A DNA stretch of 45,230 bases from Nemertoderma westbladi (taxonomy: Eukaryota > Xenacoelomorpha > Nemertodermatida > Nemertodermatidae): contig JAUCBJ010000289.1 in NCBI GenBank assembly GCA_032718475.1, positions 1 through 45,230 on the forward strand. Reading direction: 5' to 3'. Below, piece after piece: positions 41,378 through 45,230 of the stretch (within the stretch, counting starts at the first letter, position 1; each line of letters starts with the position of its first letter). A program made the translations under genes and the position numbers. The notes under the pieces were generated by a model that ran no database searches, was not told where the DNA came from, and saw nothing but the letters and a program-made list of their open reading frames with translations.

Positions 41378-42189
41378 CAGGCCACATTGGTTCTCCGGTG
41401 GGCCCATGTACCCTAGTAGCCGTACGTGGCCTAACAATCGTACTATCGGGTGTTAGACCTACACTGGTACATCTGTTATACCGGTAAGTCAAAATCCCCA
41501 AGAATAGCGACGCCATCGCTCTCTGCATCAGGGTCACGAAAATCTGCCATAAATATTTTCGGTGGTCAAAGCACGCCTACTTGTATCTGCCTATTGTAAT
41601 GCAGTATAGCCCTGTCAGCCTGATTACCAGATTACCGTAGGATTAATTAATAAAGACTAACAAATAGACTGAGGGACTACTTCAGCGAGTTCGCCAACTC
41701 CGCTCCGTACTCCTCCCTGAATTTACCCCAGTCCATTGGCTTGTGGCATACGACCCCCATTAGCTGGCCCATCGCCACCACTCCACAATGGCCCGTGTTC
41801 TCTACTAGTCCCAACCCGGCTGGCCCTGTCATAGCCATGTAGACTGCTTGCATGTCCAGGAGGTTGGGGGTCTCCGGACTGATGATCCTCTCCGCATCAT
41901 CGCGGATCGCTGATCCCACCTTTATCGTCGACTTCTCCCTTACTACGTTCTGCACTGCCCTTGGCAACCGGTTCAACTTCAGCCCGCTCTTCTTCCCATA
42001 CATTCTCAGATCGAACAGGAATATGTCCCCATTTGGCGAAGCCAAATGCAGAAGTATGGTTCCCCTGCAAACATTTTACGTTAATTACGCTAATCTAACG
42101 TTAGACTTTAGTCTGTTTTAGGTTGGAAAAATAAAGTTATAAAAATAACTTGGAACAAACGTTTTCTAACTTCTTATAATCGTTTAAAA

Positions 42190-42680
42190 ACTACATGTCA
42201 AAAATCAACTAAACGACGTTGAATTTTAACATCAATTTTTAACGTTATTTTGAAACGTCTGACATTGGTTAAATTTAATCATGTACAAAAGTGACTAAAC
42301 CCAAACGTTAAACTGACGTTGAATTTTAACATCAATTTTTAACGTTATTTTGAAACGTCTGACATTGGTTAAATTAAATATGTACAAAAGTGACTAAACC
42401 CAAACGTTCAACTGACGTTGAATTTTAACATCAATTTTTAACGTTATTTTGAAACGTCTGACATTGGTTAAATTTAATTATGTACAAAAGTGACTAAACC
42501 CAAACGTTAAACAGGCGTTTAATTTTAACATCAATTTTTAACGTTATTTTGAAACGTCTGACATTGGTTAAATTTAATTATGTACAAAAGTGACTAAACC
42601 CAAACGTTACACAGACGTTGAATTTTAACATCAATTTTTAACGTTATTTTGAAACGTTTGACATTGGTTAAATAGAATCA
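42190..42680. repeat. 100-bp tandem repeat, five copies
   Basis: GACATTGGTTAAAT recurs at about 42261, 42361, 42460, 42560 and 42660. Each unit carries AAACGTT and AACGTTATTTTGAAACGT. Confidence 0.9.
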
Positions 42681-42779
42681 TTCTTGTATTAGAAAATTGT
42701 AATGTAATTTAGTCACGTTAATATTTATTGCACCAGGTCCCCCGGAATATAGTGTCAGTGAATTCAGTATCATGCAACT

Positions 42780-43710
42780 ATCACTCAAGTTGTACCTTGT
42801 GGTCTTACTTTTGTACCTGGGGGGGGGGGGGGGGGGGGGGGGTGGTATTACTTTTTTTTACCTGGGAGGGGGGTCTTACTTTTGTACTAGGGGGTCTCAC
42901 TTTTGTTCCAGGGGAGTCTTATTTTTGTACCAGAGGGGTCTTACTTTTGTACTTGGGGGTCTTACTTTTGTTCCAGGGGAGTCTTACCTTTGTACCAGGG
43001 GGGTCTTACTTTTGTACTTGGGGGGGGGGGGGGGGGGGGGGTGGGGGGTCTTACTTTAGTACCTGGAGGGGTCATACTTTTTTTGTACCAGGGGGGTCTT
43101 ACTTTTGTACCTGGAGGGGTCTTACGTTTCTACCAGGGGGACTTACTTTTGTACCTGGGGGTCTTACACTACTTTTGTACCTGGGTTGTCTTACTTTTGT
43201 ACCTGAGGGGGGCAGGTCTTAATTTTTTTACCTGGGGTCTTACTTTTGTACCAGGGGAGTCTTACTTTTGTACCAGGGGGTCTTACTTTTGTACTTGGGG
43301 GGGGGGGGGGGGCTTACTTTTGTACCTGGAGGGGGTCATACTTTTGTACTGTACCAGGGGGGGTCTTACTTTTGTACCTGGAGGGGTCCTACATTTTTAC
43401 CTGGGAGGTCTTACTTTTGTACCTGGGTGTGTCTTACGTTTGTACCTGGGGGTCTTACGTTTGTACCTGTGGTGGGTCTTACGTTTGTACCTGGGGGTCT
43501 TACGTTTGTACCAGGGGGTCTTACTTTTGTACCTTGGGAGGGGGGGTCTTACGTTTGTACCTGGGGGTCTTACTTTTGTACCTGTGGTGGGTCTTACGTT
43601 TGTACCTGGGGGCCTTACGTTTATATCAGGGGGTCTTACTTTTGTACCAGGGGGATTTACTTTTGTACCAGGGCGGGGTAGGGGGGGTCTTACTTTTGTA
43701 GTGTCTTTGG
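42780..43710. repeat. G-rich minisatellite (GGGTCTTACTTTTGTACCTG)
   Basis: About 40 degenerate units of 22-24 bp with G tracts of 4 to more than 20. All plus frames stay open (LTFVPGGLTFVPGG..), a repeat artefact. The G runs could form quadruplexes. Confidence 0.9.
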
Positions 43711-44930
43711 TCTTAATGTGTTGGGTCTTAGGTGTTTATTTTGTACTCCCATAATATAACTACTGTAACTGCAATACTAATTAGTTTACATGTTCTTCAA
43801 TATATTATTGTGATGTGCAATATTATTGAATTTATAACGATGCAATATTGAATATTTCTTTCAATTTTGGTATTATTTTTTATACTTTAGTTTTGTTATC
43901 GTTTTGTTTTTTCTCATATTTTTTGTTTATTGAAGTTGATTTAGTCAATATATAGTACAGTACGTTATGCGATTTATATTACCGATATACCGTACATTTA
44001 GCTTTGAATTATTTTTTATTCCGGGCAAAATTTGTTAAATAAGTCAATCAACAATCTTGTTTACCATGTTGACAAATTGAGTGGAGTATGCGTCATTAAT
44101 ATATTTTAAGTACACATGTTTATCTATCTTAGGTTAGAGTGCCTTGCAATATAAAAACGGCACTACGTTTATTCAGTGTGAGTGGCTAAATAAAATAAAC
44201 ACCGTTCGTTACCATCTTTAAATGATTGGTGAGGTTTGATATTCAGTGTAGTTAATACAAACAATAAATTGGTTTCATTCTACCCCCAGCGTCTGCAAAA
44301 AACGCAAGTCTAACGTTAAATGACGTCAGACTCTAAATAGTTATTAATTTCCTATAATTTAATTTTAAATTATAAATTAAATTGTTTGATAACTAATAAA
44401 TTTAAATAATTTAATCAAATGATTTATCTAACGTGGAGGCCAAATAGGTATGTGATAGTATTTTATATGAATCTAAACAAATTTCTTAGCAATTGATCAA
44501 AGTCTTCATAATTCTTCTCAGAAATAATCCGCTATTTATTTTCCCTAAAATGCATTGAAGGTTCCACTCCTAAGTTATAGTAGGTGTAGGTGCGTAGGCA
44601 TAGGCGTAGGCTGTGTAGGTTAGGGTTAGCCCCCCACTCCCTTGTGTGTGCAGGCAGGTCCACCAACTAACTGCCGCTGTGGTCCATGAAGTAAATCTCA
44701 AACTTGATCTTTTTTTTATGCTTTTGAATCAAAAATAACGTATTAGTGACGTATTTTTTTAACGTATTATTGACGTATTTTTTTAACGTATTTTTAACGT
44801 AGTAACCCCGGCCAATAATACGTTAATTTAACGTAATGGTACGTTCATAAATAACGTTCATAATATACGGCTGTTAACGTTATTTTCAGACATGAGTTAA
44901 TTAGTATGATTTGAGTAAAATTTAAGTATA
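43711..44930. other. AT-rich interior of the TIR element
   Basis: No open frame of interest. Contains TAGGTGTAGGTGCGTAGGC-type simple sequence (about 44580-44620) and, toward the right end, two copies of GTAACCCCGGCCAATAATAC (about 44801 and 44942). Confidence 0.5.
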
Positions 44931-45230
44931 TTTTTAACGTAGTAACCCCGGCCAATAATACGTTAATTTAACGTAAGGGCACGTTAAAAAATAACGTTGG
45001 AATGGTAGAATATTAACGTAAATTAACGTTAAATTAACGTCAAAATGTTTGCAGGGTCTGGCCGACCCCGTCGATCCTCTCCTCGAACCCTCCTCGTCTT
45101 CCACGGTCCCTTCGTCGTCTAGGACCATGTATCCTCCCCTGCTGACGGACTCTACGAATCTCTTCCAATCCTTTCTCGGTGGTTCCCTCGTATACTTCAG
45201 TATCCCGAACTTCGCCTCGTCTCCCTTCAC

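Larger units (their letters stand above)
42063..45056. mobile_element. 3-kb non-autonomous TIR element in the exonuclease exon
   Basis: Ends CCCTGCAAACATTTT (left) and its complement (right), with imperfect AACGTTAAT-rich extensions. TC flanks both sides (42061-42062 and 45057-45058). It has no transposase. The cargo is a 100-bp repeat array (42190-42680), a G-rich minisatellite (42780-43710) and 1.2 kb of AT-rich unique sequence with AACGTA motifs toward the right end. The 2-bp duplication is unusual; the in-frame restoration supports it. Confidence 0.75.
41677..45230 (-). pseudogene. DEDD-type 3'-5' exonuclease gene, split by a TIR element and cut by the window edge
   Basis: Minus-strand pieces 45230-45057 and 42060-41677 join in frame once the 42063-45056 element and one TC are removed: ..GSTGSAR|TILLHLASPNGDIFL... 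Motifs of the RNase D/WRN-like exonuclease fold are present: MVLDDEGT (first D and E), TILLHLASPNGDIFLFDL, KVGSAIRDDAERI (second D) and NLLDMQAVYMA (third D). The last YxxxD or HxxxD motif is not obvious and the frame stops at 41677, so the C-terminus may be short or decayed. The N-terminus lies outside the window. The family degrades nucleic acids from 3' ends; the substrate is unknown. Confidence 0.72.

Noticed and set aside
42728-43754. LTFVPGG-type frames up to 283 residues
   Set aside because: By-product of the G-rich minisatellite; the same pattern appears in all three frames.
42063-45056. GC-AG intron starting CCCT|GCAAAC and ending TTTGCAG
   Set aside because: That splice would put the exonuclease blocks out of frame; insertion with a TC duplication keeps them in frame.

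Overview
The window is nuclear DNA of an AT-rich, repeat-dense invertebrate animal. Genes have GT-AG introns, and the gene types are metazoan: a caspase/NB-ARC/WD40 protein, a pentameric ligand-gated ion channel, a secreted fibrinogen-related protein and a DEDD-type 3'-5' exonuclease. Non-LTR retrotransposons, LTR elements, a tRNA-derived SINE, TIR elements and satellites fill most of the rest. The phylum cannot be fixed from sequence alone; a sponge, cnidarian, mollusc or similar marine invertebrate would all fit. Nothing bacterial or viral-genomic was seen.

Layout. 1-2754: 3' ends of two non-LTR retrotransposons, an interspersed repeat and a minus-strand fragment of an R2-like element. 2755-5299: LTR-like and foldback debris. 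5300-21211 (+): one gene encoding caspase, NB-ARC, helical/winged-helix and WD40 domains in a single chain, i.e. a protease fused in place of the CARD of an Apaf-1-like protein. It carries an in-frame TAG (6830-6832), a 4-bp duplication (7003-7014), an 8.4-kb intron (7498-15941) and an exonic insertion of an intact R2-like retrotransposon (16223-20305) with a 9-bp target duplication. Conceptual repair gives exactly 1,124 codons. The intron holds a nested stack: an RTE-like copy, broken first by a TTAA-type element and second by a young LTR element with a Gag-like gene and no pol.

21786-25052 (-): a three-exon ion channel gene, convergent with the caspase gene, whose extracellular domain lacks both Cys-loop cysteines. 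26224-36085: mostly repeats. These include a 2.1-kb TIR element filled with a CTGAAAGATAA array, a foldback element with arms of about 390-400 bp, a tRNA-derived SINE carrying a hammerhead ribozyme motif (33866-33908), and a 20-bp satellite split by a solo LTR. 36650-38588 (+): a four-exon secreted fibrinogen-domain protein. 38760-40690: dead non-LTR reverse transcriptase pieces. 41006-45230 (-): a Gag-like fragment and a 3'-5' exonuclease gene split by a 3-kb TIR element that leaves the frame intact.

The most notable items are the single-chain caspase/apoptosome architecture with its datable lesions, the hammerhead-bearing SINE, the Cys-less channel, and two separate cases where removing a transposon with one target duplication restores a reading frame exactly. 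Coordinates and alignments were made by eye; no searches were run.
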